Source of the DNA: Dendrophyllia cribrosa
Lineage: Eukaryota; Cnidaria; Anthozoa; Scleractinia; Dendrophylliidae
Direction of reading: 5' to 3'
Length of the DNA stretch: 64,000 nt
NCBI GenBank assembly: GCA_024195265.1
Contig: JAJLRJ010000009.1
Location: 3,176,791-3,240,790, forward strand
A program made the position numbers and the translations under genes. Of the stretch, positions 12,101-22,610 are shown in pieces (the first letter of the stretch is position 1; every line of letters starts with the position of its first letter). The notes beneath the pieces were generated by a model that saw only the letters and a list, made by a program, of their open reading frames with translations, had not been told where the DNA came from and ran no database searches.

Positions 12101-14577
12101 TTATTGCTAGCTTTCAATCCCAAGAAAATTTGAATATGTAAACACTGCGCACATAAAATAGCTTTCCAGGCCCGAAAAGTTATCAGAACTTTTGAGAAAT
12201 GGGCCCCTGAATGCAAATCTATATGTATACCCCTTTTAAGACCTGACCCCTAACTTGATACCCATTTTTAGACCAAAAAGGCTAAAACAAAGATGGGCAC
12301 AGGGACTTGGAGGCTCAGGGAGAGGGGAGGTGGGAAGGAGCTTGTTTGCAGGCTAAATGGAATCTTGCACCAGAAATATGATTGCACTGCAGACTACATG
12401 TGGCAAAGAATGCCTTCATGTGTCAGCCTTTTGTTTAGTTTGGTTCGTCTGGGATTAATAATCACTAAGCTATTTTTAAAAACAATATATTAAATAAGGG
12501 TATGTTTTAGTAAGATCCAAGCTGATTAACATATTAAATCTCCCAGCAGGGCTTCACCTCAGTCTGTTTTTTTTTTGTATGAAAATTAATTCAGAACTTC
12601 ACTTTGCACACATTTAAACTGGCAAGAAAGATTTAAACCACAACGTATATATGATATAATTTCATAATAGAATTAACAGCTGCTAAATGCAGACATTTAA
12701 TAGCCAAACATCTTAGCAAAAGACTAGTTTTTCTCAGATGCCCGCCGTTTGAAGAAATGGATGGGAAATTCACCTGTTGTACACTTTTATAAATTTTATG
12801 GGAGACAAGCCTCCAGATGTCCAGTTTTAAATTTCTGGCTTTCTTGGTTTTGTATCCTGGACCACATGAAACTATATATATCATATTTTGTTCTAATTTT
12901 CCATATGCTTTTTCACAGTTGTCAGTATGATCCAAAATTCCAATATAAGGTAAGTAATTTGTACTAAATAAAGGCCTTAAAGTATAATGAACTATCGACA
13001 TGTGGGAGAATTGTTGTTCCCACCTCCAGGAGGGGAATGCATGTTTTCAGATCAATGCTAATACATTTCTTATTGTGTGTAGACATGACACCTACCCAGA
13101 TTTAATTGTCTAGTGTGATTTTATCAGTATTTTTAATCAACTCTGCTGGAAGTAAAAAAACACCTTGTCAATCCACAATATTTTTAATAAGAAACCTACT
13201 TTCAACGAATAGTGTGTCGGAATAAATAAATTATTCAAGAATCAATTTCTTTTTTAATGAACTATTTTGCACCACTGATAATCTTATCATTTACTGTCAT
13301 ATTGAATACCAATTCTAAATTTACAACTACATGCATTGGAGAGAGAAAGAGAACATTATAAAGCTATTAATAGAAAGCATGTAAACCAAACTACATGTAT
13401 GTTCGAATTAAGAGACACATGAAAATGCTTCCGGGGGCATTTTGCAAATAACCTGCCATCGTTGTTTCAAGCAACTACAATATTTTATTCCACTCTATTT
13501 GAAAACTTAATTTGGAAAATCCCATTTAATTTGCACCACAAAATCATATCACATTCCAAGTGTGTACAATATCTGGATTATAATCTCTGAGAATATGATA
13601 CAGACAGCTGATATTCGCTTTTATTAGCTCCAGAAGAAAAGACTAGACAGCCACCATAATATTATTGGGGAAAGCTCAACAGAAAATCACCCCACAAAAA
13701 AAATATTTTGAAGACATTAATTCACAGAAAAAAAAAAGATTTGATAAAAAAGGTCTACTGAAGTGGTTTGAAAGTACTTGAACTATTATAAACTAAAGAC
13801 CAAAGGAATGATTTTGTAAAATCTAAGTTCTTAAACATGGAGCAGCCCATTGGACAGATGGCGAGCAGGATTATGAAGCTTATATGATAAACACATGTGA
13901 GATGTCAACCTCAAAAAGATAATTTGATTTTAGAAGTAACATTTCATTTTTGGGGTTCATAGAAGCTCTGATAAGAATCAGTTGGTATATAACTGCCAAA
14001 TTAAATCGTCTGTAAGGATTTCGGCACAAAGGAGACATTGTTTGACATGAAATTCAAAAGGGAGACTCCCAAACTTTGGATCAGTAAACTTATAAAATTC
14101 TTAATTTCACTCGCGTTTTATAAGTTTATTCTCTCGACGAAGGTCGATATTTCTGGAAGCTGACATAAATCGATTTTCTCAAACATGCTGTATTGCTAGG
14201 CTGTAGCCTGTAGACAATTATCAGTAACAAACCGTAACGCTGATAAAATTGAAAGAAAATTCGTAAAAAAATAAAAGCGAATTCAAGTTTACTCCGGGCG
14301 GTAAATAAAAGAACACTTGAATTCTCCTTTTCATTGAGAATAATTTCGATCCGCAGTCAAACAGATCGAGCACGGTAGCAAAATTAAGATTTCGCATGAT
14401 TTCATACCGAGTGATATATAAACAGTGGAATTATGTCAAGAAACAGTATTTGTTACCTTTAATGGAGTTGTCAGGCGGTGTAATCCACCACAGCACAAGC
14501 GAAGAACTCAGAGATAACGAGAGTAGAACTGCGATGGTCCGAATTTTCACAAATCCCATGCCCGCTGATGTCAACAT
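192..14577 (-). CDS. LARGE1: LARGE-type xylosyl/glucuronyltransferase, 5' 16 coding exons (3' end off window)
   Basis: Coding exons, 5' to 3': 14577-14457, 11803-11654, 10942-10884, 10687-10516, 9771-9737, 9186-9091, 8032-7949, 7211-7134, 6207-6076, 5886-5791, 5650-5621, 2284-2178, 1593-1506, 1094-990, 895-808, 316-192. All junctions keep frame, giving 522 codons. The product is a type II membrane protein: a short cytosolic tail, a hydrophobic anchor at about residues 11-32, a charged coiled coil at about 45-90 (exon 2), then a GT8-like domain from about residue 111. That domain has [17 protein letters not shown] and the metal-binding DTD near 216-218. The second (GT49-like) domain begins in exons 14-16 with [11 protein letters not shown] and NVGYHIV. 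Vertebrate LARGE adds alternating xylose and glucuronic acid to alpha-dystroglycan in the Golgi. Length and motif order match LARGE; about 220 residues are missing at the left edge. Intron 6 uses a GC donor. LARGE1 versus LARGE2 cannot be decided in an invertebrate. Confidence 0.93.
2482..2627. mobile_element. Short hAT-like MITE, CAGGGCTGTCAGTAA ends
   Basis: Ends are CAGGGCTGTCAGTAA at 2482 and its reverse complement TTACTGACAGCCCTG ending at 2627. It lies in LARGE intron 12. The CAG start and the shared end sequence resemble the element at 22158-22336. No clear target duplication is visible, so the superfamily is an inference. Confidence 0.6.
2645..5473. mobile_element. Long terminal-inverted-repeat (fold-back) element, about 2.8 kb
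   Basis: The left arm (about 2645-3165) and right arm (about 4983-5473) are reverse complements of each other over about 500 bp with moderate divergence. Shared landmarks include AAAGGAGAAGTTCAC at the tips, TGACGTCATTCCGTCC, and AAAGGAAAAGGTAAATTCAA at the inner edge. No transposase-like reading frame is seen inside; short open frames within the arms mirror each other and are spurious. The middle carries a second inverted-repeat element (3811-4646). It sits in the intron between LARGE exons 11 and 12. It is probably a non-autonomous DNA transposon; the superfamily is not determined. Confidence 0.8.
3811..4646. mobile_element. Nested inverted-repeat element inside the 2.8 kb fold-back element
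   Basis: CTAAGGCCCAAATCGCACTT at 3811 is matched by AAGTGCGATTTGGGCCTAAG ending at 4646. The inside repeats AATTGTCC-type words (about 3845-3900 and 4617-4625), suggesting subterminal repeats. It has no coding capacity and is younger than the element it interrupts. Confidence 0.72.
6240..6346 (-). repeat. tRNA-derived SINE fragment
   Basis: Read on the minus strand, the head TAGCTCAGTGGTTAGAGCAT is a strong RNA polymerase III A-box region of tRNA type. About 35 bases further is a decayed B-box (AGGTTTGATTTC in place of GGTTCGATTCC). The acceptor stem does not close well, so this is a SINE or tRNA pseudogene, not a functional tRNA. It lies inside LARGE intron 8. Confidence 0.65.
6466..6657. 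mobile_element. MITE family A, copy 1 (TTAACCCTTTAAGCCC ends)
   Basis: Starts TTAACCCTTTAAGCCCTAA and ends with GGCCTTAAAGGGTTAA, a near-perfect terminal inverted repeat. The body shares GTGATCAGCATCAAATTTCT and TTGATATTAGG with copies at 9825, 45168, about 53345 (inverted) and 54660. About 190 bp, non-coding. Confidence 0.8.
7375..7403. repeat. (GACA)n(CA)n microsatellite
   Basis: Pure tandem GACA/CAGA units run into CACACACA. Simple repeat next to the dispersed repeat at 7400-7556. Confidence 0.85.
7400..7556 (+). repeat. Dispersed 160-bp repeat, copy 1
   Basis: The same sequence, inverted, is found at about 37803-37973. Shared words include AGCTCTATTGTTTTCAG, TTGTTGTGTTGTTTGTTCTA and CAGAGAAGACCTTGT. 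No coding potential; probably a MITE or SINE-like family. Confidence 0.7.
8236..8670 (+). repeat. Dispersed 430-bp repeat, copy 1 (second copy at 41597-42017)
   Basis: Near-identical direct-orientation copies at 8236-8670 and 41597-42017. Both share CATTGTTACAACT, GATTGGTTAAGCA and CAGAACAATGAAGTTTAC. No open frame and no obvious terminal repeats; probably part of a larger mobile element. Confidence 0.8.
9404..9665 (+). repeat. SINE with tRNA-like head
   Basis: The head GTAGTGGGGTAGAGGTTATC resembles a pol III A-box; TAGTTTGAGG about 40 bases on resembles a worn B-box. It is followed by a SINE-like body (ACCGGTTGGCGACAAAATGC, CATCCCATCC). It is too short and too divergent in its acceptor stem to be a tRNA. 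It lies in LARGE intron 5. Confidence 0.55.
9825..10047. mobile_element. MITE family A, copy 2
   Basis: TTAACCCTTTAAGCCCTAAG at the left end, GGGCTGAAGGGGTTAA at the right, and the same body as the copy at 6466. Located in LARGE intron 4. Confidence 0.78.
10130..10290. mobile_element. Palindromic MITE family P, copy 1
   Basis: Almost the whole 160 bp is one inverted repeat: ACATGTATATGTCGTAGGTT at the left, reverse complement AACCTACAACATATACATGT at the right, and AATTTTTATTTTCCTTTGTC mirrored around a short loop. Related copies lie at about 10311-10470, 30529-30672, 35388-35525 and 40684-40822. Confidence 0.82.
10311..10470. mobile_element. Palindromic MITE family P, diverged copy 2
   Basis: Shares TTTAATTTTTATTTCCTTTG, the mirrored CTGAGAAAAAGAAAA arm and the CAACATATACAAC end with its neighbour at 10130-10290. 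Arms are worn and the boundaries approximate. Confidence 0.55.
11163..11591. mobile_element. MITE with about 36-bp imperfect inverted ends
   Basis: The left end reads TTAAAGGGATAGTTTCACGG then CGGCGCATGTGCACA. The right end, reverse-complemented, reads TTTTAAGGGAGGGTTTTGTG then TTCGCGCATGTACA. No coding capacity. It lies in LARGE intron 2. Confidence 0.6.
11804..14456. other. LARGE intron 1, no further gene seen
   Basis: A 2.65 kb intron between the anchor exon and the coiled-coil exon. It is AT-rich with poly-A/T runs and short chance open frames on both strands (for example 12293-12493 and 12633-13001) that match no family I recognise. No repeat with clear ends was identified. Confidence 0.5.
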
Positions 14578-16606
14578 GTTATCTTGTGCTGCTCTTGCCG
14601 CCAATTAACAATATTGAAGTTGTTTTCCAACTCAAACTGTCCTTCGCGCTTGACTGCCATCATTAGTTTAGTATATTGGACGTCTACTTAGTGAAGTATC
14701 TACTGAACAGTGATATAAAAACAGTCATTACAGGAAACAACTCATTTCAAACGTGCAAGTGTCACATCTCAAATGTTTATGCACCGCGCCAAATACAGAG
14801 CAGGTATGAATGATGCGTGGGGCACTGGGAACTGATGACGTAATGACAATACAATGGGGTCAAGGGTATGGGTGTGGGGAATATGGAATGCATTCTCCCC
14901 ACTCCCACACCCTTGACATTTGACATCCTTATTCTAAGTGTTTCCAGACCAATCATAAAGCTTGAAATATCTCTTCTGAATCATATTGTGTCAGCTGTTT
15001 TTAGTATCATTTAGAAATTAAATGCCCAAATCCAATAAAAGGATTCTTTTTTCAGCTTTTTTTGGTACATGTATCACTTTTTTTTAATAGAAATGCATCC
15101 CACATTTCCATTCAGTTGTTTTTTTTTTTTAAATAAGGAAAATAATTATGTACAAAACTGGAGCTATAAATTTATTGAATTTGCGACTTCAGCAATGCCA
15201 TGACCAAACTGCCTTTGATGATGTGATAATAAATTACACATAATTAATGTATTTGAAACCTCATTAGGTACTGTCTGTGAAACAAAGGAAATAGGAGATG
15301 TCTGGGCTACATTCTAAGAGTAATTTTTACTAAGCATTAAATTAAGCAAAGATTAGCTAAAACAGTCAGTGCGGTAATCCAGCCAGGACATAGGGACACT
15401 GGTTTCATTTATTCATTGTTGTTTTTGCAGAAATATTTTCCATGCCTGTTTTAATTCGAACTTAAGTACATGATCAGTTAAGTTAAGTACCTCTTAAAGA
15501 CAGGATGTGATAAGTAAAAAATTAGCACTCCAGGTCATAATATAAGCATGGGTCAGCCTCATACTGGCAACCTAGGTAATGTTCCAAAGTAGCAGAAAAC
15601 AACTTTTATTATTTATTTTCATTGATTTATTTCCAATTCAGTTTATTGATTTTTTACAGTTCAGTACTGTGTATCTAGGGGAGGGCCCCCCGAGAGACAC
15701 AGTCCCCCTTATCTTTTTTAATCTCTAACATTTCACTACCCCTAGCCCCCCTCCCCACTTCCCCTTCCCCACCCCACTCCCCTTATTCACTTCAGGCCTC
15801 TCTTTTAGATCTAGATCTGCTACTGCAGTTTAAGTTCTATATATAAAATAAATATTGCAACAATACAGCCAAGTTTAACATGACTGAAAATCCCAGTTTT
15901 TTTACTGCTGTTTCCAACACAAAAATTCTTCACATAAATGACGGAGAAAGCAAAAATATTTAACACTTGTGAAGCGGCAATTGGTAGGCAAGACCAAATG
16001 TTTCTTTGTATTGACGTCACACATGGTATGGGGACCATGGCTCTTGATGGGCAGTTTGCGGTGGTTTAGATGTCAATGGGTTAATCAGCTTAACAAATGC
16101 AATGTCTGTGATCCAGGCTATTAAGCTGTTTAATTTTAGTTTCACACCATGATATGATAGCATGGCACACCACCACAGGTCAACACAGCTATGTATCTGT
16201 TTGTGCTGCCTTAAGTTTTCAGGGAGGTAGTAAAATAAACCAAAAAAACAAGTATAATTTTATACAAAAAATACCTAGATCCTTAAAAACAGCAAAAATC
16301 TAACTCTAAAAATACAGTCATAAGTAAACAATACAATAAAAATCAACAACTTTGGTACTGATTGAATCTATATGATCAGTCTATTCTCTGGTCGACTGTA
16401 ACTCTGAGGCACTCAAGTTTTTCGAAAGTGGAGTCATTTAACTTCATTGAAAGTTCAATGTGATTTATAAGTTTTCTTGAGCTGCCAAACACATATGACA
16501 CATTTGCATTTGGTTTTGTTGAATGTCAACCATTGTTAACTGAACCATTCAGATAGATTTTGCAGATGACCATTAAAGAGGGGAGGGTGGGAGACTCCCA
16601 TATATG

Positions 16607-16643
<37 letters not shown>

Positions 16644-16793
16644 ATTTCTATAGCACCTTTTCTCCGTGAATCAAAGGCGCTTATTACATTCAAAATACAC
16701 TAAAATATAATCTAAAATCTACAATGTTAAGTTAAAAAGCTCGATAAAAAAGAAAAACAAATTATTTACAACTATATTTATATTATATATAAG
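14578..16793. other. LARGE 5' flank and intergenic DNA
   Basis: Upstream of the LARGE start codon; the promoter and 5' UTR should lie just above 14577 but no core element stands out. Contents: a fold-back at about 14851-14934 (AAGGGTATGGGTGTGGGGA against CCCCACTCCCACACCCTT), a C-rich tract at 15672-15785, a GGGAGACTCCCATATA fragment at about 16588, and a (TAA)n tract. No gene seen. Confidence 0.5.
16606..16642. repeat. (TAA)n microsatellite with adjoining LINE-tail-like sequence
   Basis: A pure trinucleotide run, followed at about 16643-16760 by CATTTCTATAGCACCTTTT. That resembles the inverted 3' tail of the LINE family seen in plus orientation at 27660-27744, so this is probably a minus-strand LINE 3' end. 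Confidence 0.6.
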
Positions 16794-17052
16794 CAGAAAC
16801 CCATAAGTGGGTTGAAACGTGTAACGCGCATTCACAGCTTCCGAATATTCATTTTTTGCTTAGTACCATATTTGGAAACCCCTCGGTCCCTCGAGATTGG
16901 AAGCAAGTTGTTCTAGCGAATTGATTGGTTAATATTTTTATCTTGATTTTCCAAATATGGCTGTAACAAATTTTTAGCAAATTGAATAATCGGAAACTTG
17001 TTTTGAAGTGTGCAAGAGACAGTTGCACGTTTCAACCCACTTATGGGTTTCA
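16794..17052. mobile_element. MITE family C, copy 1 (AGAAACCCATAAGTGGGTTG ends)
   Basis: The left end CAGAAACCCATAAGTGGGTT and the right end AACCCACTTATGGGTTTC are inverted repeats. TATAAG flanks both ends, a possible target duplication. A second copy is nested at 59589-59817. Confidence 0.75.
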
Positions 17053-17187
17053 TATAAGCTATAAAGGTATATGCTGCCCCAAAGGGTATGGTTTTAGCCT
17101 GTTCCAGGCATTTAGATTGTGGGGAACAGAGAAAAGTGGCGTGCAACGCTAGGGTCGGCGCGAGGGAAAACTGGGAGAGAGGCCTCT

Positions 17188-17204
17188 CCCCCCCCCCCCC
17201 CCCC
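17188..17204. repeat. Poly-C tract (C17)
   Basis: An uninterrupted run of C. Such runs in this window lie at or near mobile-element ends, and reading frames across it (16913-17303 minus, 17119-17370 plus) are judged chance. Confidence 0.8.
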
Positions 17205-17801
17205 TCCTCGTTTTTTGTCTTTTGCACCCAATTTTTCTTTCGCGCGCCAGAAACTTAACACCTGGAACAGGCTAATATGGTTTTTGAGGTGCTCAGTCCA
17301 CAAATGGGGTACCTTTTTGATATTACAATCTTTAAATAGGGTTCCCTTTAATAATTATTATTGTATTTAGCTAATTTGCAGTACCTAAACACCCGGCTAA
17401 ATGAAAAAGATGTGGTTATGATGGCATATTAATAAAACTAGGCTCAGTCTATGCCTGATGCTAAACTTTCCTTGCACAGAAAAGAAACAAAAGTTACGAC
17501 CTGTTCACAAAATTCTGAGTTATCGTTTTTCCCTTTACTTTTATTTTCTACCCTTAAATAAGGTCAGGCCTAACCTTCATTTAATAATGAAATCAATCGC
17601 CTCATATCCACCTCATAGAGGGGGGCATAAGGGTTTGCAGTGATGCTGTTTTACATAAAAAAAAATTTTGACATGCGGTATTGCGGTTTTATTTTAAGAC
17701 TCAGCGGTTTGCGGTTTGCGGTTTTCATAAATGTGGTAAATTTTGGATGTGGTATTGAGGTTTTTTTTTACGTTTTTCTGCGCAGTTTTGCGGTTTTCAG
17801 A

Positions 17802-17825
17802 CCCCCCCCCCCCCCCCCCCCCCCC
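17802..17825. repeat. Poly-C tract (C24)
   Basis: Twenty-four consecutive C residues after GCGGTTTTCAGA. The upstream sequence (17660-17800) repeats GCGGTTT words, suggesting a decayed MITE end. The run length may not be accurate in any assembly. Confidence 0.75.
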
Positions 17826-17847
17826 ACGCCTCCCTCCTCATACTCCC

Positions 17848-17938
17848 ACACGGCAAACATGTAAACCAGTTTTTATCTTTCTTTGTAACTGATGTTCAAA
17901 GAAAGATAAAAACTGGTTTACATATTTGCCATGTGGGA
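17848..17938. repeat. Perfect-arm hairpin
   Basis: The arm around GTAAACCAGTTTTTATCTTT is matched by AAAGATAAAAACTGGTTTAC about 20 bases later, with flanking GGCAAACATG and CATATTTGCC also pairing. A fold-back MITE or the end of one. Confidence 0.75.
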
Positions 17939-17949
17939 GTACAAGGTGG

Positions 17950-18800
17950 ACATAAGGCAATTGATTTTGTTATTAAACGTTTTATCGGATTTAATGGCTC
18001 TGACATTCTGTGGAAGATTATTCCACAACAGTGCCCCACTGTAGCAAAAACTGCATTTTAAAAAACCTGTACTGGGCTTGGGCAGACAGAATTTGTTTCC
18101 CTTGTCTCTAAGTTCATAGTCTGTGCTAAAAGGTGTAAACAGGCCTTGAAGATACTACGGAGTGTGATTGATCACAGTGTTGAACATTAGTTTCGCTTTG
18201 ACTTTCTTCCTTCTGGTAGAGTGAGATCATCCCATCCTAGACTAGTGTGAAGGCACCACAGTTTCTCTAGAAACTAACCCCATTCATTTAGTGTGAAGGG
18301 TAGTAGCACTAGAATAATAATCAGAATTAGTGATAACCCTAATGGCCGATTTTGTAGTTTTTGCAGCTTATCGGCCAATTCCATACTTCGACCATCCCAC
18401 ACAGGGCAGCAGTAATCGAAGTGCAGTTCGATGAGAGCTTGATATAGAAGAATAGCCCTTTCTTCACTTATAAAGGGCCTCAGCCTTTTAAGTGCACCTA
18501 TACCAGAAGAAATGGTCTTGACGATTTCGTCAACATGTTTGGACCATGATAAATTTTGGTCAATGTAAATACCCAATGATTCTTTGGGATCTTTAGAGTG
18601 ACATACAGAACAGGGTCATTGGCCTAAAGTGCTGTGCAGTCTTGCAAGCAGGATACTGGGCACAAAGGCCGGGCATTTAGAAAGATAATAGATAACACTG
18701 GCCTCAGGTCACTGCCCTGTGGGATGTTTTGTTGTGGAATAAGGACTGCTTAATGCTGTAGTTGGCTTTCTGTTGGAAAGGTTTGATTTCAACCAGTGAG
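17950..18800 (-). pseudogene. Decayed non-LTR retrotransposon reverse transcriptase (3' part)
   Basis: The clearest open part is 18274-18576 on the minus strand: LGIYIDQNLSWSKHVDEIV, ISSGIGALKRLRPFIS and ALIELHFDYCCPVWDG, the region after the RT catalytic motifs in CR1/L2/Rex-like LINEs. Upstream (to about 18800) other frames still show CHSKDPKESLG and a worn remnant where the ADD catalytic motif is expected. Downstream (17950-18270) another frame reads YSGALLWNNLPQNVRAIKS, typical of the C-terminus of these ORFs. Several frameshifts and stops mean it is dead. It is not related to the L1/Tx1 copies elsewhere in the window. Confidence 0.8.
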
Positions 18801-19074
18801 ACCTTGTTTGGGGTGTGTGGATGCCCCTAATCTGAATTTCAAACCTAGTCATTTCACTATTTTTGGGGTTCACATGCCTCTGCAGTCAGACTTTTGGTTC
18901 TACCATGCCACAAGTTCACAATTTCACATTATCTTCTTGTTGTTTGTTGTCATTTCACTTTGCCGATGTCACTGTTTCGATGCCTTATCACTCACTGAAA
19001 TCTTTCCTGACAGGCCCAGTCTCCAGTGAGAAACATTGTTAGAGTGACTGTCACAGACAGTTTTGATTTTCAGT

Positions 19075-19787
19075 TTAAGTCTTTGTAGCTTCTTCATAAG
19101 TTGGTGGGGGAGACTCTGGCACATTACCAACCTCGATATACGAAGGAGGACCACTAAGAGTAATAGCATCAAGGTTTGGACTGCTTAATTCTTCAGGTGG
19201 AGTATGGGTGGAGTTCATTTGTATTGTTTCAGGTCTTTCAGCATTCTCATTCCGCTGTACATTTGTTCCTGTAGGTCGGGCATTGGTAACCATCCTTCTG
19301 ACTGCTCTCCGATTCCTACCTTGGCGAAATTTCAAGCAGGTGCAACATATACAGAAAAATGTTACTACAGATCCAATCAAAAAATATAGTAAAAATAAGT
19401 ACTGCTGTTCATTGAACTGTCTTCTTGATCAGCCGGCATCTTGCATGCATTCTGTTCCATCGCTTCATTATAATAACAAACATATTTGTGATTAATATGA
19501 TGACAGTGTTCGTCGCTAAAGCACTCTGTCGTACAAAGAAATTCAGAAGTGTCGCATCTTTGGGGCAATGCACAATCGTCTTGTCTGCGGCAAATCTCAT
19601 GGCATCTCCCCCGATAATAATGCGCAATACAAATCCCTTCGTCCAAAACATTGCCAGAAGGGGTGTGCCGTCCCCTTTCACAACATTGTTGCTCAGTATG
19701 TGGGCAATCATCGTCTACATCACAGGCTGAAGTAAAGAGAAGTGTACCGCTAACAATACACAGAATAATAATATATAACGCCTCCAT
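19075..19787 (-). CDS. Cys-rich single-pass membrane protein with PPxY motifs (WBP1/VOPP1/Shisa-like), frame change at membrane span
   Basis: Start chosen at 19787 because MEALYIIILCIVSG begins a good signal peptide. It is followed by a Cys-rich ectodomain with about 15 cysteines (CDVDDDC, EQQCC, GRCHEIC, CALPQRC, CTTECFSDEHC). The first frame stops with TGA at 19379-19377. The -1 frame continues through LIGSVVTFFCICCTC, the rest of a membrane span, to a Pro-rich tail with two PPxY motifs (GPPSY and SPPPTY) and a stop at 19075. The two frames meet in an A/T6 run. PPxY tails bind WW domains of NEDD4-type ligases in the WBP1/VOPP1 and Shisa families. The break may be an assembly indel, a real lesion or recoding. 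No introns found. Family assignment rests on architecture only. Confidence 0.65.
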
Positions 19788-19862
19788 CGATGTTTGTTCG
19801 TGACTCCGTCGGTTTCTTCCCATACAGTTGGCGCGGTAGCCTGGCAATTCGTGCAAATACAA

Positions 19863-22157
19863 TAAAATTCAAGAGAAATCAACTGGAATAGGAACTGTGG
19901 ATCCTCGACTTGGAATTGCGTTGACGGAATAAGGAGTTCTAACTCTCACTCTCCTTACATGTCCTTAGGGTTGATTTTTTTAAAGTTGATTTAGTGTTAT
20001 GCAAACAAAACTCAAAATTTTGTCTTGGTCAGTTCACAGTCAGGTAAAATATGAGTGTCACAGTAACACTGCCCAAATATGGTAAAAACGTTATCGATAT
20101 ACATGAGAATGCAAAAATGACGGACGGGCCTCGATATTTTTTTTTTTTAAACTGTGGTTTGTTATCAATGTGTTGAATAGCAAAGCGCACAAATGACGTC
20201 AGTACTCATGTTTGTCTGAGTTTATAATTTATTCTTGTTTATTCTTGCATTTCTGACAATAGACATTCGTTATTAGGAATCCCCTGAGAGTCACTTTTGG
20301 TTTGTTTGTCTGAGTTTTAGTTCTATAAATAGTAATTGTGCGCTTCGCTATTATAAACCTATTATTGCGCTCAACAAAGGCTTGCGTGATATCGCCTAAT
20401 TTTAGTCGACTCGGCCTACGGCCTCATCGGCTAAGAATTAGGCGATATCACGCGCGCTATAATAGTTAAATACATGCATAGTTTATTAAAAAAGCAGGTT
20501 AAAAAATTGGCAAGATCAAAGTTCTGATGTGGACCTGCGCTAACTACCGGTGTAAGCTAAAAGTAAATACAAGATAAACTGTAGAAATATCTTACATTCA
20601 ACCGTTACGTAACAGCGAAATAATAAGGATTTGTATGGGAAAAACCGGTCTATTCCAGGAGCTAAAAATACGGACAAGATTAAGTGATTTCAATAAACAT
20701 TACCTACCTTACTTCACTTGTGTGTTTCCTTGTATCCTGTGTGGTTTTTGGGGCGATTTAGAGCATTTCCAGTGAGTTTTATAAAGAGAAAGTGATGGTG
20801 CTTACCATTTGTCAGAACTGGTCGGCCAGACGTAAACTTAGAAATAGTATGCTCCCTTTTGATGAACTTGTAGGAACAAGTCTTCCAAAATATGCCCCTC
20901 TAAATCAGAAGGCAAAAGTTTACATCTACCAACCCACCCCACATGAAGGACAAAATGACGACACGAACACACACATGAAAATGTGAGAGGGATTGTCCCT
21001 CGGACATGTAGCGGCCACATTTAATGTTTACCCTCATAAGGGGAGTGAATACATTGATTCAAAGTCACATAACACAAACTTTGTGTAAATTGTCAGTGTT
21101 TTAATACCATGTTGCAAAAAAGCTCAATCGGAGAAAACTTCTTTGGCATGAGTCATGTGATAAGAAAGCAAGCTACTGGCCATAATAAATGAAAACACGA
21201 TATACATACCAGCCGGTACACTACTCCTTTAAAATAGCATCCTCACAACTAGACTTTCTCAAAGTCCCTTCCAATTTATCGCTTAATTATAAACTCGACC
21301 AAAAAAGCGAAGGTAGACTTGCGGCAAGTCTATCTCACGATTTACGGTCACCTCGCCACCAGGGAGTTTCATCACCAAGAGAAAAGTCACCCCGCCATCA
21401 ATGTAGTCGTCACTTTTTGGTGGCGAATTGGCAGCAAGGCGGTTCGATTAGGATATGAAGAGTGCCTTTATTAACTGTGCTTTAACTGGTTAACCACAAT
21501 TTTATTACTAGTCACCATGGGCTCTGCCACACTGAATGCAAGTAGCCTGCAATTTAGTTTGAGTTCTCAGATATTACACCAGCCAATGTAATGAAGTTTC
21601 CATTGGTATTGTAACGGTTAAAGTAGATTATTATCCCAAAGCATTAAATACAGCATAGAATTTCAATCTCGATACTTGAAAATCATATTTTTTTTACTAC
21701 TGCAAATTTATTAAGGAATGAATGCTTGTAGCTAGTTAATTAATTGTGATATGTAAACTACCTAAAGTTAAAATTTACTCAAACATGTATGTTAACTTTT
21801 TTTGTACAAAAATAGAATTAGAGTAAAAATTGGTTTAATCCACTGTTCTCCTTATTACCCTGGATATCAAAGGTTTTCTTGCAACACAGGGTCAGCTGAA
21901 GCCTGATCAACAAACTGCAATAAAAATGAGGCGTGTAGCCAAGAAAAGCATCTGAGATCCACGATACCTCGTTTTATGCTTGTGCATGTTCCATTAATAT
22001 TATTGATCTCTCAACAAGTATTGCCTGCACTGCAAGTTAACTGAACCTTCCAAAATCATAGTTATGAACTGAAAACTGACACTGATCAAAACGATAACTC
22101 TAAAGTTCAAAACTCAAACAACAGTTTAGGTTTACTCCGCCAATAATCAGTCACGCT
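19863..22157. other. Intergenic DNA with fold-backs, no gene seen
   Basis: Upstream of the Cys-rich membrane protein gene. Contains the palindrome at 20391-20455 and AT-rich unique sequence. Open frames at 20792-20986 and 21189-21458 show no recognisable domain and are probably chance. Confidence 0.45.
20391..20455. repeat. Fold-back around GTGATATCGCCTAATT
   Basis: GCGTGATATCGCCTAATTTT is mirrored by GAATTAGGCGATATCACGC, with a GC-rich inner stem (CGGCCTACGGCC). The GCGCTATAATAG and CTATTATAAACC flanks also pair. Likely a short palindromic MITE. Confidence 0.7.
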
Positions 22158-22336
22158 CAGGGGTGTCATTAAGGGCCAACGCCCGTAGCATCTGTTACAG
22201 GTGAGTACACTTGATGGGACCTTGATGTTACGGGTGATCTTGCCTGTTATATGTTAAATTTACAGACAAAGCAATGAGCTTGTTACAGGTGTTAAGATCA
22301 GAGCAACGCCTGTCTCAAATCTTAATGACAGCCCTG
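22158..22336. mobile_element. hAT-like MITE (CAGGGGTGTCATTAAG ends)
   Basis: The left end CAGGGGTGTCATTAAG and the right end CTTAATGACAGCCCTG are inverted repeats of about 16 bp with one mismatch. About 180 bp, non-coding. The ends resemble the element at 2482-2627. Confidence 0.7.
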
Positions 22337-22610
22337 ACACTGCAGTTACAAACTTGTGTTAAAAAATAAGAATTATTATACTAGGGCTGCAAAGCAACCT
22401 GAAGATATAATTCAGATTATATTAACAGACCAAATAAGTGAGAAATACAGTATACATTCATCCTGCCCTAAATTTGGGTGTAACTTTGCCTGTCTACTCT
22501 GTTTTTTTTTCCACTGTGTCAAAACGCAACTGAAGCATTATGGGACCATGGGGTTCAAGGTACTGGGGCCTTATGGGTAGACCCAGGCCTTAGGGAATAC
22601 AGCAAACTCT

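Noticed and set aside
12633..13001. 122-residue minus-strand frame in LARGE intron 1
   Set aside because: LARGE exons 1 and 2 join in frame without it, and it shows no domain; chance frame.
17119..17370. Open frames on both strands encoding poly-Pro/poly-Gly across the C17 tract
   Set aside because: They exist only because of the homopolymer; no domain, no splice context, and mirrored frames on the opposite strand.
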